A stretch of 64,000 nucleotides of DNA from an uncultured Aquimarina sp. (GTDB lineage: Bacteria > Bacteroidota > Bacteroidia > Flavobacteriales > Flavobacteriaceae): assembly GCA_947498815.1 (NCBI GenBank), contig CANMLU010000004.1, forward strand, positions 1 to 64,000. The letters are read 5' to 3'. Position 1 is the stretch's first letter, and each line of letters begins with the position of its first letter. Made by a program: the position numbers and the translations under genes. Positions 1 to 8,897 of the stretch are shown piece by piece. The notes beneath the pieces were generated by a model. It was not told the origin of the DNA. It saw only the letters and a list, made by a program, of their open reading frames with translations, and made no database searches.

Positions 1-39
1 CCAATGGTACTACAATCGTGGGAGAGTAGGTCGCCGCCT
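1..39 (+). rRNA. rrf: 5S ribosomal RNA, 3' end only
   Basis: The first bases carry the typical 5S 3' half of Bacteroidota (GATGGTACTAC-like start, then GGGAGAGTAGGTCGCCGCC). The rest of the rRNA operon lies outside the window on the left. It is followed at once by a strong terminator, as expected at the end of an rRNA operon. Confidence 0.85.
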
Positions 40-45
40 TCCTTG

Positions 46-79
46 AAACCCTTCATACAACAATGAAGGGTTTTTTTAT
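46..79 (+). terminator. Rho-independent terminator of the rRNA operon
   Basis: A perfect 11-bp stem (46-56 with 63-73, AAACCCTTCAT/ATGAAGGGTTT) with a 6-base loop runs into seven or more T residues. It sits immediately after the 5S end. Confidence 0.9.
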
Positions 80-210
80 ACCGTAAAATTAACTGAGAAA
101 TATAATGATCCCCCTTTTTTAAGGCCACTAATAAGTCATTCTTGCCTTTTCCTATTTGCATAAGATATCTGAACCTATTACTTTTAAAGTGTTTAAATAC
201 CTTAACTAAA

Positions 211-1068
211 ATGTTATACAATATATATAATTGGGCTAAATCGTATTCTAAAAGTTTGCTGATGGTTCCTATTATATTCAGTGTTTTAGTTTTTCTGCTT
301 CTTGTACTTTTTCAGCCTTTTGATTATAGATCATATTCATTTCTTAAAGTTATAAGTGACGCTTTGCTTTCTGCCTTTATAGTACTGTTTGTAACTGGGC
401 TTACAAGAGTCATCTTGTCATTTTTATTTAACAATGAATTAATGAATATTCGCAGTATTTTTTTTGATGAAATAAGAAAGGTTTTCTTGGATGTTTTATT
501 GTTTTTAATTTTTTCTTTTTTGATTAATATCATTTTCGGTGGTTTTGATACTATAAATTATTCTGTTTGGTTATGGCTTTCATTGAAGTATATTCTAATT
601 TTTGAAGCAGTATTTATTCCTTTATCTCTATTTTTGAAATACTATTTTTATCATCTTTCTTTAATAAATGAAGAAAGAAAACCCAAAGAACAAGAAGGTG
701 TAATCGAAAGATATGATATGCTTAACTTAGGTTTTGTAGATAAAGAAAAACATCTCAAAATACTTCCAGATTGTCTGGTAATGGTTAAAAGCTGGGATAA
801 TTACATAGAAGTGTTTTATAAAGAAAATAATGAAGTTGTTTCAGATTTATTAAGAAATACTATTTATAATTTCAATGATATGGTCGATGACTATCCTTTT
901 ATAATACGATGTCACCGTTCTTATTTGATAAATGTTAATGAGGTGTATAAATTTACCGGAAGTACTAGAGGTTATCAACTTACCGTTAAGGGGATATTGG
1001 ATAAAGTGCCAGTTTCTCGATCAAGGATATCTTTATTTAAAGACACTTTTAAAAAAATAAGAGGATAA
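211..1068 (+). CDS. Membrane-anchored LytTR-family DNA-binding regulator
   Basis: Probable transcriptional regulator of about 285 aa. The N-terminal half has about four hydrophobic segments (near 17-36, 50-70, 85-110, 125-145). The C-terminal ~100 residues form a LytTR DNA-binding domain, with the typical VKSWDNYIEV strand, an FIIRCHRSYLIN segment and a final PVSRSR element. Unlike classical LytTR response regulators it has no receiver domain; membrane-LytTR proteins of this form are common in Flavobacteriia and their signals are mostly unknown. An in-frame TTG at 142 would add 23 residues, but the ATG at 211 places the first membrane helix at the usual distance from the start. It stands alone after the rRNA operon. 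The target genes are not evident. Confidence 0.8.
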   Translation: MLYNIYNWAKSYSKSLLMVPIIFSVLVFLLLVLFQPFDYRSYSFLKVISDALLSAFIVLFVTGLTRVILSFLFNNELMNIRSIFFDEIRKVFLDVLLFLIFSFLINIIFGGFDTINYSVWLWLSLKYILIFEAVFIPLSLFLKYYFYHLSLINEERKPKEQEGVIERYDMLNLGFVDKEKHLKILPDCLVMVKSWDNYIEVFYKENNEVVSDLLRNTIYNFNDMVDDYPFIIRCHRSYLINVNEVYKFTGSTRGYQLTVKGILDKVPVSRSRISLFKDTFKKIRG

Positions 1069-1200
1069 ACTATTTTATTATTTATTCAGTAATTTAATAT
1101 TTAGGCCTTTTTACCACATTAACCTCCCAACCGCCCCATTTTATTGATTATTAAATATCGATATTCTTTTTTTGCATGAGAAATTATAAGTGTATTTGTC

Positions 1201-1806
1201 ATGAAAAAAAGAATGTTATTGATCATTTTTCTTCCGAGTATTTTAATCTGTTTTGTGCAATGTAAAACTACAAAAACCACGAATTTATTAGATGCAGATG
1301 AAACATGGAGGCAAGAAGTATTAAAATTCCCATTAATTTTTGCGAGATCATTACCTTATAAAGGCGAGGAACATATACGTTTTGCCGAAGGCTGGGGGGA
1401 TGTTACGAGTGAAGAGTACTTTAGTTATGTATTTGTATGGGTTCTGGAAGAAGATCCAAACCTAGCTGTAGAACAAATTGAGTCGGATATGAATAACTAT
1501 TTTACGGGTCTGATGAAAATGGGATTGATTACAAAGTTTCGATTTTTTAAGAAACTACCCCAGACCTCAGTGTCTTTTACAAAAAAAAGTCAATTAAACA
1601 AACATTTTACTGGAGTCATTAAAGTATATGACGCGTTTTTTAAGAAAGAAAATATAGTATTAAACTCTAAAGTATCTATGTCTTATTGTAATAAAACAGG
1701 AAAACATATGGTGTTTTTTCGCTTATCACCTAAAGATTTTAAACACCCAATTTGGAAAAAATTAAATGATGTAGATATTAGATTTGACTGTAATTTCAAA
1801 TCTTAA
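1201..1806 (+). CDS. Putative lipoprotein, unrecognised
   Basis: A 201-aa protein with a clear lipoprotein signal: basic MKKR start, hydrophobic stretch and lipobox FVQC with Cys at residue 21. The mature part is mixed alpha/beta in composition, rich in Lys and aromatic residues, with no motif I recognise. It is likely anchored in the outer or inner membrane facing the periplasm. It is a single gene flanked by intergenic DNA on the left and a convergent terminator on the right. Nothing in the context says what it does. Confidence 0.7.
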   Translation: MKKRMLLIIFLPSILICFVQCKTTKTTNLLDADETWRQEVLKFPLIFARSLPYKGEEHIRFAEGWGDVTSEEYFSYVFVWVLEEDPNLAVEQIESDMNNYFTGLMKMGLITKFRFFKKLPQTSVSFTKKSQLNKHFTGVIKVYDAFFKKENIVLNSKVSMSYCNKTGKHMVFFRLSPKDFKHPIWKKLNDVDIRFDCNFKS

Positions 1807-1842
1807 ATATGTGAAACGATTAGGTTACTATGAATACAAAAA

Positions 1843-1873
1843 AAGCGACACTTATGTAACATAAGTGTCGCTT
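1843..1873. terminator. Bidirectional terminator between convergent genes
   Basis: A perfect 13-bp stem AAGCGACACTTAT/ATAAGTGTCGCTT with a 5-base loop is flanked by A-rich DNA on the left and a short T/A run on the right. It lies between the convergent lipoprotein gene and the coiled-coil gene at 1920 and can serve both, with the better U-run on the minus strand. Confidence 0.8.
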
Positions 1874-1919
1874 ATAAAAATTCTATTTTGGGGCTTCAAA
1901 ATAAAATTCAGTTTTTATA

Positions 1920-2732
1920 CTAATTTCCTGTATGACCAGCAAATTGTTGCATAGCCGATTTGGTAAGTTCTTTAGCTCTATTTACATAAAAGTTCTTAGT
2001 ATCATCAAGCGACTCATTTTTTAATTCCTGTTCGGTTCTTACATAATCTCTATGAGATTCAAATATAGATTCTTCATTTAATACAACACTCAACTCCTGT
2101 AGTGCAAGTTCTAATTTTTGTAGCGCTTTTTCTGCTTTGGATTTGATTGCTGATTGTTCTTTTAATTCGGCAGCTCTCTTGGCTTCAAATTCAGCTTTTT
2201 TCAAATTTTGAGCCGCTATTTGTTGTTCTAATTGTCTTTGCTCGATTTCTAATTGACGACGTTTTTCTTCTAGTTGTCTTTGTTTTTCAGAAACTTCTTC
2301 AGATACATCTGCTATTTCTTCTTGCATAGCTATATCATCTTCACTTACATCAGCATAGACACCAACATCGGCTTGACATTGCGTTAACTCTTCTAAAATT
2401 TTAGACCCTAATTCTTTAGCACGTTTTGCAAAAAACCTACTACGTTCATATGTGTCTTGTTCTAAAGAGCTTTGCATATCTACTTTTGCTTTGTATGCTG
2501 TCTCATGAGCAGTTTTACAACCACATTGATCAGCTAAACCTTCAACTTGCTCGAAGGCCTCGATAGCTTTATCTGCATATTCTTGGGTGTGAAAAACATT
2601 ATTTGCTCCATGTGCCTTCTTACTGTGAGAATAGGCATAACTTGCTGCAGTTAATGCATCTTCGTATACATCCTGTGCATTAATTTGAGGAACAAAACAA
2701 CTTAATAATAAGATAAGTGCAATTCTTTTCAT
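1920..2732 (-). CDS. Secreted coiled-coil protein, conserved type, function unknown
   Basis: A 270-aa protein with a Sec signal peptide (MKRIALILLL... cleavage after NAQ at about residue 20). The mature part is almost entirely helical. Residues 20-125 contain repeated AYxHSKKAH / KAxEAxEQ helices with a Cys-x-Cys pair (CGC). Residues ~138-215 are a long charged coiled coil of Glu/Lys/Arg/Gln heptads (EEKRRQLEIEQ-type repeats). It is probably periplasmic, possibly structural or binding the cell wall; this is inference from shape only. Its promoter region is shared with a divergent DinB-like gene and contains a perfect 20-bp palindrome. Confidence 0.7.
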   Translation of the reverse strand: MKRIALILLLSCFVPQINAQDVYEDALTAASYAYSHSKKAHGANNVFHTQEYADKAIEAFEQVEGLADQCGCKTAHETAYKAKVDMQSSLEQDTYERSRFFAKRAKELGSKILEELTQCQADVGVYADVSEDDIAMQEEIADVSEEVSEKQRQLEEKRRQLEIEQRQLEQQIAAQNLKKAEFEAKRAAELKEQSAIKSKAEKALQKLELALQELSVVLNEESIFESHRDYVRTEQELKNESLDDTKNFYVNRAKELTKSAMQQFAGHTGN

Positions 2733-2807
2733 TCTATGGGGCTTTTAAATCACGGAACAATAATACAATATTTTTTATGTAATATCCAAACAATTATGTC
2801 ATTAATC

Positions 2808-2827
2808 GATAAAATGCGCATTTTATC
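2808..2827. repeat. Perfect 20-bp palindrome, possible operator
   Basis: GATAAAATGCGCATTTTATC is its own reverse complement over all 20 bases. It lies between two divergent genes (2732 minus and 3022 plus) and has no T-run, so it looks more like a protein-binding site than a terminator. The binding factor is unknown. Confidence 0.5.
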
Positions 2828-3021
2828 TTAATTTCTACGGGTAAACCTTAATTTTGAGATAAATATTCTACTGTTTTGTAAGAATTAATGTTCAAGTAGT
2901 ATGGGTATTTAACAAACGATGGTTTTAATATAATATTTTAACAAGGCACTAAAAATTAATTTTTTGTGTTGTAATGAATATATGATGTAAGTTTATTATG
3001 TATATTACGTCTATAAAATTT

Positions 3022-3531
3022 ATGAAACGACTTATTATATCTTCGGTTAATCACAACCTTAATAATGCTATAGCTTTATTGAAAGCAATCGACTCCAACA
3101 CTTATCAGGATACTTCAGTGGGCCCATATTATTCGAGTATAGGGTCTCATATTCGACATACACTTGATTTTTTTGATTGTATCATTAGCGGGTTGGATTC
3201 TAATGATATTGATTTGACTGCTCGCAAACGAGATGAAATTTTATCTTCAGATAAGAATGCTGCCATTGACCATATTTTCGAACTACAGGAGACACTCTTG
3301 TCGTATGTTGATGTAAGCACGGATTATTTAATTCATGTTACTGATAACATGGGTCAGGGTAAGGTAACGGTTAATTATACGTTGGAGAGTATTTTATCGC
3401 ACGCAAATAGCCATGCTGTTCATCATTATGCGACTATCGGATATATATTGGATCACCTGGGTATTGAAATGAAAATACCAGGGTTTGGATATAATCCAAC
3501 TACTCCTATTAATAAAAGAGAAGGTATTTGA
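3022..3531 (+). CDS. DinB-superfamily-like protein
   Basis: About 169 aa from the ATG at 3022 (MKRLIIS); an upstream in-frame ATG at 2998 would add eight residues. The helical pattern and spaced histidines (SSIGSHIRHTLDFF near residue 45 and SHANSHAVHHYATIG near residue 135) fit the DinB/YfiT four-helix bundle, where three His residues bind a metal. Family members include thiol-dependent S-transferases and proteins of unknown role. It is monocistronic and convergent with the DUF6095 gene only 26 bases away. Confidence 0.65.
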   Translation: MKRLIISSVNHNLNNAIALLKAIDSNTYQDTSVGPYYSSIGSHIRHTLDFFDCIISGLDSNDIDLTARKRDEILSSDKNAAIDHIFELQETLLSYVDVSTDYLIHVTDNMGQGKVTVNYTLESILSHANSHAVHHYATIGYILDHLGIEMKIPGFGYNPTTPINKREGI

Positions 3532-3557
3532 TTAAGATACTTTTTTAAATTCGGTGT

Positions 3558-3791
3558 TTATTTCTTTCCAAACATGGATTCCATAATTGTTTTTAAACCC
3601 CGGAAAGCCATAAATATTGCAAAACCTGCACCCGCTAACCCCAAAACTAAAATGGGAATATATAATGGATGATCCTGGTTTTTAAAGGCTGAGTGAATAA
3701 TTGCAGGGCTAATAAACATAAAAATAAGGGCGATAGCCATGCGCTGTACTCCCTTGCCAAGTAGTTCTTTATCAGTTCTCTTTGGTTCCAT
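3558..3791 (-). CDS. DUF6095 family small membrane protein
   Basis: A 77-aa protein with a short charged N-terminus (MEPKRTDKELLGKGV) and two membrane helices (about 17-34 and 44-64) ending in a basic tail. The layout matches the DUF6095 family of Bacteroidota, which has no known function. Its start codon lies 20 bases inside the end of murQ, so the two are translationally linked; a role near the inner membrane in the same physiology is possible but unproven. Confidence 0.75.
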   Translation of the reverse strand: MEPKRTDKELLGKGVQRMAIALIFMFISPAIIHSAFKNQDHPLYIPILVLGLAGAGFAIFMAFRGLKTIMESMFGKK

Positions 3792-4593
3792 AATTTTTTA
3801 CTGCATTTCGAACACTGCCGTACTTATTTAATAATTGAGCCGCTTGTTCTCGGTCAATACTTAGTTCTTCCATGATCATGCGTGTACCTCGATCTACAAG
3901 TTTGTTGTTGCTGAGTTGCATATCTACCATTTTATTGCCCTTAACTCTACCTAATTGAATCATGGTAGTGGTAGAAATCATATTTAAAACCAGCTTTTGA
4001 GCAGTACCAGCCTTCATGCGCGAGCTTCCTGTTACGAATTCTGGACCCACGGTAACTACAATAGGAAATTGAGCGGTGATGGCTAATGGACTCCCTTCAT
4101 TACATGTTATACAACCGGTTGTAATATTATTTTCATTACAATGTTGCAATGCTCCGATAACATATGGAGTAGTACCTGAAGCGGCAATGCCAATAACTAC
4201 ATCTTTTTTCGAAATATGATATTCTTTAAGGTCTTTCCAGCCTTGACTTGTACTATCTTCTGCGAATTCTACTGCATTTCGTATAGCCTGCTCTCCACCA
4301 GCAATTACTCCGATTACCAAATCATGAGAAACCCCAAAAGTTGGAGGGCATTCGCTAGCATCTACAACGCCCAATCGACCGCTGGTTCCTGCCCCCATAT
4401 AAAAAAGTCGACCTCCGCTTTTGAGTCGATCAACTATTTTAGAGACTAATGCTTCAATTTGAGGAATCGCTTTTTCAACGGCACCAGGAACGGTTTTGTC
4501 TTCTGTATTGATGCTGGTAAGTAACTTGTTTATGCTCATTTTTTCTAAATGATCATAATTCGAGGCTTGTTCTGTAGTTTTTGTATATGACAT
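3772..4593 (-). CDS. murQ: N-acetylmuramic acid 6-phosphate etherase
   Basis: MurQ cleaves the lactyl ether of MurNAc-6-phosphate to give GlcNAc-6-phosphate and D-lactate during cell-wall recycling in the cytoplasm. The 273-aa protein has the SIS-domain fold: sugar-phosphate loop MGAGTSGRLGVVDASECPPTFG (catalytic Glu in SEC near residue 82), the second SIS loop GIAASGTTPYV, and the signature TGSSRMKAGTAQK. Length is slightly under the ~300 of E. coli MurQ but typical of Bacteroidota. It overlaps the downstream DUF6095 gene by 20 bases. No MurNAc kinase or PTS gene is adjacent. Confidence 0.95.
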   Translation of the reverse strand: MSYTKTTEQASNYDHLEKMSINKLLTSINTEDKTVPGAVEKAIPQIEALVSKIVDRLKSGGRLFYMGAGTSGRLGVVDASECPPTFGVSHDLVIGVIAGGEQAIRNAVEFAEDSTSQGWKDLKEYHISKKDVVIGIAASGTTPYVIGALQHCNENNITTGCITCNEGSPLAITAQFPIVVTVGPEFVTGSSRMKAGTAQKLVLNMISTTTMIQLGRVKGNKMVDMQLSNNKLVDRGTRMIMEELSIDREQAAQLLNKYGSVRNAVKNYGTKEN

Positions 4594-4652
4594 GTTTCAA
4601 AAATACTTTATTTTTGAATGTTAAGCAGTATTGATATTCATTTTAATGCAAT

Positions 4653-5477
4653 CTATTTTTCTTGAATAGTAAACTCAAATCGATTTGCTTCAGATAAGTT
4701 GAAGTATCCCAGCGCATAATTATTGGGGTTTGTAACATTAATTACATTTCCTCTCAATAATGCTGGAGGCGACTGAAAAGGGCCACCGCCATCTTGATCA
4801 CTTTGTTCTATTAGTAAAGCGGCGTAATTAAAATATCGTTTATCAATTCCAAGGATCTTGATGGTTATATCTCTACCAGCAACCATGTCTTCATAGAAAT
4901 ATGAAAAATTAAAAGCCTCACCCTGATAGAAACGATCTTCGCTTACTTCTAATAGGTTGAAATCGAAATCAAAAAGATAAAAATCATCTCTGGTACCATT
5001 ATCTGTAAATGACACTATTATTTCGGTTTCATCTCCGTCAAATAGGGTCCCATCACCTTGCTCTATGTTGTCAATAGGAACCGTTGGAAAAAGTTCTGTA
5101 GTGGCTTTATAAGTTTCATTTTCATATATCACTGTTAATTCATATTGTGTATCAAATTCGGGTATAACAAAAAGATCATTTTCTGGGAGAAAAAGCCCGG
5201 GCTCAGAAGTTTCCTCAAAATTGATAACACTATTATCTGTAAGGTTAGTTACAAAAACTGTGGCATTGCTTACTGCCTGAGTAGTATCATCAAAAAACGG
5301 AGCTGATAAGGAGAGTCTTATTCCTCCCTCTATATCAACTGGAGTTTCACTAAGGTAAAATTCGAAAGATGCGTCAACGACTAATCTCGGTTCTCCATCT
5401 GGTACATCTACTTCTACGACATCTTCACAACTTGTAAATATCAATACAATTGAAAGTATATAAATAAGCTTTTTCAT
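4653..5477 (-). CDS. DUF4249 lipoprotein, partner of the TonB receptor
   Basis: A 274-aa lipoprotein with lipobox FTSC (Cys at residue 17), followed by EDVVEVDVPDGEPRLVVDASF, the usual opening of DUF4249 proteins. The rest is beta-rich with no catalytic motif. DUF4249 genes in Flavobacteriia regularly follow a TonB-dependent receptor with a carboxypeptidase-like N-terminal domain, as here with a 4-base gap, so it is presumably a surface or periplasmic accessory that helps capture or seal the transported substrate, in the style of SusD but unrelated in sequence. The substrate is unknown. Confidence 0.85.
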   Translation of the reverse strand: MKKLIYILSIVLIFTSCEDVVEVDVPDGEPRLVVDASFEFYLSETPVDIEGGIRLSLSAPFFDDTTQAVSNATVFVTNLTDNSVINFEETSEPGLFLPENDLFVIPEFDTQYELTVIYENETYKATTELFPTVPIDNIEQGDGTLFDGDETEIIVSFTDNGTRDDFYLFDFDFNLLEVSEDRFYQGEAFNFSYFYEDMVAGRDITIKILGIDKRYFNYAALLIEQSDQDGGGPFQSPPALLRGNVINVTNPNNYALGYFNLSEANRFEFTIQEK

Positions 5478-5481
5478 CTGT

Positions 5482-7875
5482 TTAAAATTTAAAGTTATAC
5501 GTTACAGCGGGAACAATCCCAAAAATTGAAGTTCGTACAGCTTCATTAACCAAAGTATCATCATTCTGTCCAAAGGTTATTGAAGCGGCATTTCTTCTGT
5601 TATATAGATTATAAATACTAAAGACCCATTCTCCTTGCCATTTTCTATTTTTATTTTTTCTTGGAGTTAGGGTCGCTGAAATATCCAAACGGTGATATGC
5701 AGGTAATCGTTCATCATTACGAGATCCATCATAAATAGGAACAACTAATCCCTGGTATTCAAATTGCCCCGTTGGATAATTGGTAGGTTGCCCTGTTTGA
5801 AACACGAAGTTAGTACCAAATTTCCATTTATCATTTAATTCATAACTTCCGTTAAAGGAGATGTCATGTGTTTTATCATAGGGTGTGCGATACCACGCTC
5901 CATTATTGATTCCTGTTTCGGCAGGCGTTCTTCCTGGCGTTCGTTGCTCCGATTTGGATAGTGTATAGGCCAGCCAACCTTTAAATTTACCTTCATTCTT
6001 TCTCAATAATATCTCTAACCCATAAGCACGAGCTTCACCGTTCAGGATATCTTGTTCTATAGCATTATTGGCAATAAGATCTGCACCGTCAATATAGTCA
6101 ATACGATTTTCGATATCCTTATAAAAAACCTCTGTCTCCAGAGAATATTCGTTGTCATTAATACTTCTAAAATACCCTAGTGCATATTGATTTAATAATT
6201 GAGGCTTTATGTATTTTCCGCTAGGGGTCCATACATCCAAAGGAGTAGGAGAGTTCGTATTTGATAATAGATGTAAATATTGCGCCATTCGATTGTAACT
6301 AGCTTTTATTGAGGTATTATCATTAAAAGCATATGCTAGTGCTACTCTGGGTTCAAAATTGGTAAAAGTTTCGATTTGATCACTTTTACTACTATTTTCT
6401 ACACCTATTGGATCGGCAGCTTCATAAATTTGAAGTTCCTCATTAAATAAAAGAGGGTTGTCATTTTCGTATATATTTAATCCGTCCTGCCCTAATCTTA
6501 CAAAATTACTTACTCTTACTCCATATTGAAGACTTAAGTTGTTTGATATTTTGTGTTCTGCGTCAATATATACCCCAAGTTCATTAGCGTATTTATCAAA
6601 AAGTTTTTCTCTTATAATCCCTGAATCTTCACTATTGGGTTTTATTTCACCAGGATTGAATTTGTAGTAGATATTATTAATTCCATAATTAAGCTGAAAA
6701 TTATCACTTAGGTAATGCTTGAAATCATATTTAAGATTAAAATTTCTAATCCCCGAATCCCATTCAAAGCCTACAAAATCAAGTTCAAGGCCATAAAAGT
6801 AATCTGAATATATAAGTGATAGGTTAGAAAATAATTTATCTGAGAATAAATGGTTCCATCTTAAATTAAGAACTGTATTTCCGTAGGTGTTTTCAAAACT
6901 TTCCGCAATGGAAAATACATCTCTTCCAAAGTATCCGGATAAATAAAGACTATTGTTGTCGTTTAATTTGTAATTAAGTTTGGTGTTGAGATCATAAAAG
7001 TAAGCGACATTATCATTACCATCATCAAGAATAGGTAAAAATAGGTGAGCGTACGAGGCTCTACCACCTACCAAAAATGCACCACGATCTTTAACAATTG
7101 GCCCCTCTGCTAATAATCTACTGGAAACAGCACCAAGACCTCCGCTCATTTTGAATTTTTTACTATTTCCTTCTTTTTGATAAATATCAAGCACCGAAGA
7201 CACACGTCCGCCATAACGTGCCGGTATGCCTCCTTTGTACAGTTTTATGTCTTTAATTGCATCTGGGTTAAACACCGAGAAAAAACCAAAAAGGTGAGAT
7301 GAATTAAAAATGGTAGCTTCATCTAATAAAATTAGATTTTGATCGGCTGCACCCCCACGAACATTAAATCCAGATGCTCCTTCACCACCACTGGTAACCC
7401 CGGGTAAAAGTATTATAGATTTGATTACATCTGCTTCTCCGAGAACAACAGGTATTTGTTTTATAGTTCCGGAAGTGAGCTTGTTAAGACTCATTTGAGG
7501 GTTCTTGATATTAAGTTTATCTGCTTTTTCAGTAATAACTACTTCATCAAGCATTTCTGAAGCTTCTCTTAGTTGAAAGTTCAACTTTTGATTTTCATTG
7601 AGTTCAATTTCTTGCACAATATCTTTAAACCCCAAATAGCTGACTTGCAATTTATATATCCCTTGAGGCAAAGTAATAGAGTAGAAGCCATATTCGTTGG
7701 TGACTACACCCTTTCCTATTTCTGGGAAAATAACATTTACTCCTATTAATGTTTCGTTACTGGATTGCTCAGAGATAGTTCCACTTAGCGTAAACTTTTC
7801 TTGGCTTATTATGGATGAATGTATTAGAAAGAATAGAACTGTCCATAATACATTATTAAAAAAGTGTTTTTTCAA
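5482..7875 (-). CDS. TonB-dependent outer-membrane receptor
   Basis: A 797-aa active transporter powered by TonB-ExbB-ExbD. Order of parts: signal peptide (cleavage after IIS near residue 24), carboxypeptidase-regulatory-like beta domain at ~30-105 (LSGTISEQSSNETLIGVNV, YKLQVSYLGFKD), a TonB-box-like stretch (DEVVITEKAD) near 112, a plug domain at ~135-235 (FNVRGGAADQNLILLDEATIFN, PARYGGRVSSVLD), then a 22-strand-type barrel ending in the aromatic terminus NFKF. Followed by its DUF4249 partner. No SusD-like gene, sugar enzymes or Fur-type box is nearby, so the substrate cannot be called. Confidence 0.92.
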   Translation of the reverse strand: MKKHFFNNVLWTVLFFLIHSSIISQEKFTLSGTISEQSSNETLIGVNVIFPEIGKGVVTNEYGFYSITLPQGIYKLQVSYLGFKDIVQEIELNENQKLNFQLREASEMLDEVVITEKADKLNIKNPQMSLNKLTSGTIKQIPVVLGEADVIKSIILLPGVTSGGEGASGFNVRGGAADQNLILLDEATIFNSSHLFGFFSVFNPDAIKDIKLYKGGIPARYGGRVSSVLDIYQKEGNSKKFKMSGGLGAVSSRLLAEGPIVKDRGAFLVGGRASYAHLFLPILDDGNDNVAYFYDLNTKLNYKLNDNNSLYLSGYFGRDVFSIAESFENTYGNTVLNLRWNHLFSDKLFSNLSLIYSDYFYGLELDFVGFEWDSGIRNFNLKYDFKHYLSDNFQLNYGINNIYYKFNPGEIKPNSEDSGIIREKLFDKYANELGVYIDAEHKISNNLSLQYGVRVSNFVRLGQDGLNIYENDNPLLFNEELQIYEAADPIGVENSSKSDQIETFTNFEPRVALAYAFNDNTSIKASYNRMAQYLHLLSNTNSPTPLDVWTPSGKYIKPQLLNQYALGYFRSINDNEYSLETEVFYKDIENRIDYIDGADLIANNAIEQDILNGEARAYGLEILLRKNEGKFKGWLAYTLSKSEQRTPGRTPAETGINNGAWYRTPYDKTHDISFNGSYELNDKWKFGTNFVFQTGQPTNYPTGQFEYQGLVVPIYDGSRNDERLPAYHRLDISATLTPRKNKNRKWQGEWVFSIYNLYNRRNAASITFGQNDDTLVNEAVRTSIFGIVPAVTYNFKF

Positions 7876-7996
7876 AAGAAAGTCTATTTATCAATTAACG
7901 CTTTAAAAAGTGAAAGTGTAAAGGAAAAAATATGAAATGAGTTTTACAATTACACAAGAGTTAATTTTGAGTTATTTTATAGTCTAAAATTATTGG

Positions 7997-8155
7997 TTAG
8001 TTTATTACTGATTTCCATTGGAAACTAACGGGATACCATTCTTCATTATGTATGGTATCATGACTGGTGTTTTTTTTAATATATACCTTATCATTTTCAG
8101 AAAATGCATAGAGCACATTTAAACTCTTATTCGCTGTTTTTGTTAATTTACTCAT
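7997..8155 (-). CDS. Small 52-aa protein overlapping the barrel gene
   Basis: A complete small reading frame starting ATG AGT AAA at 8155 and ending TAA at 7997. Its start overlaps the last eight bases of the outer-membrane barrel gene (AATGAGTAA), a coupling pattern used by several other genes in this window. The product (begins MSKLTKTANKSLN, contains FSENDKVYIKK and EEWYPVSFQW, ends KSVIN) is polar with no signal peptide or membrane helix. I recognise no family. Amino-acid make-up looks protein-like, but length leaves real doubt. It would be the last gene of the sigma-factor operon. Confidence 0.45.
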   Translation of the reverse strand: MSKLTKTANKSLNVLYAFSENDKVYIKKNTSHDTIHNEEWYPVSFQWKSVIN

Positions 8156-8816
8156 TGCTTGGTACATTTTTTTTATAACGATTTCTACCTAGATTAAATA
8201 TTCCTACTTTTAGCCCAAATCCAACAGAGAAACCGTCTATCTTATTAATTGTATCTGGAGACAAATCTATTGTGCTTGAAAACCTATACTTTATTCCTGT
8301 TTCTAATTGAACATATCTAGAAATATTATATAGCATATTAATACCTGGTTCTACAACAAATATGGCATCCCATTCTTCATCTCGTCTTTGATCTAATTCA
8401 TCATCGTCCCAGTCGTCGTTAATATATCCTGTAGCACCTGCACCTATTAAAATCGGAAAAGAAAGGTTAATTCTAGATTTACTAAACATGATTGGTTCCA
8501 AGTGAAGACCAGCGTATACACCTCCCAGGTCCGCGGTATTAGATGTGAAAATACCCGGTATGTTTTGCTGTGAATAAAAACCTTTGGCTTCAAATCCGAT
8601 TTCAAATTGACGATTAACCACATAGGCAACTTTGAGCGACATTATGTAGGTGTCTTTGCCATCAATTTCTCCATAACTAGGATTTATACCTAAATAAAAG
8701 CCATGTACTATATTTTTTCGATCATTAAACTCGATATAATCTTTGGTTTCTTGAGCTGCTATTTTTGAAATAGGCCCAATTAAAATGATAAGTAAGATGA
8801 TTGTAATATGTTTCAT
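8148..8816 (-). CDS. Outer-membrane beta-barrel protein
   Basis: A 222-aa protein with a signal peptide (MKHITIILLIILIGP, cleavage after IAA-Q near residue 21) followed by alternating amphipathic strands with Gly/aromatic turns (GFYLGINPSYGEIDG, FEIGFEAKGFYS, AGLHLEPIMF, LETGIKYRFS, GFSVGFGLKVGIF), the pattern of a small porin-fold barrel of about 8-10 strands. The C-terminus carries a short basic tail after the final strand. It is the fourth gene of the sigma / anti-sigma / DUF4097 set, 81 bases behind DUF4097. It is probably part of an envelope-stress regulon; specific role unknown. Confidence 0.75.
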   Translation of the reverse strand: MKHITIILLIILIGPISKIAAQETKDYIEFNDRKNIVHGFYLGINPSYGEIDGKDTYIMSLKVAYVVNRQFEIGFEAKGFYSQQNIPGIFTSNTADLGGVYAGLHLEPIMFSKSRINLSFPILIGAGATGYINDDWDDDELDQRRDEEWDAIFVVEPGINMLYNISRYVQLETGIKYRFSSTIDLSPDTINKIDGFSVGFGLKVGIFNLGRNRYKKNVPSNE

Positions 8817-8897
8817 TTGTACTTGGTTTGTTATATCATTGACAGATTAAATAGACAATAGTTGCATGTGAATTGTTTTGTTCTAGTTAATGTGATG

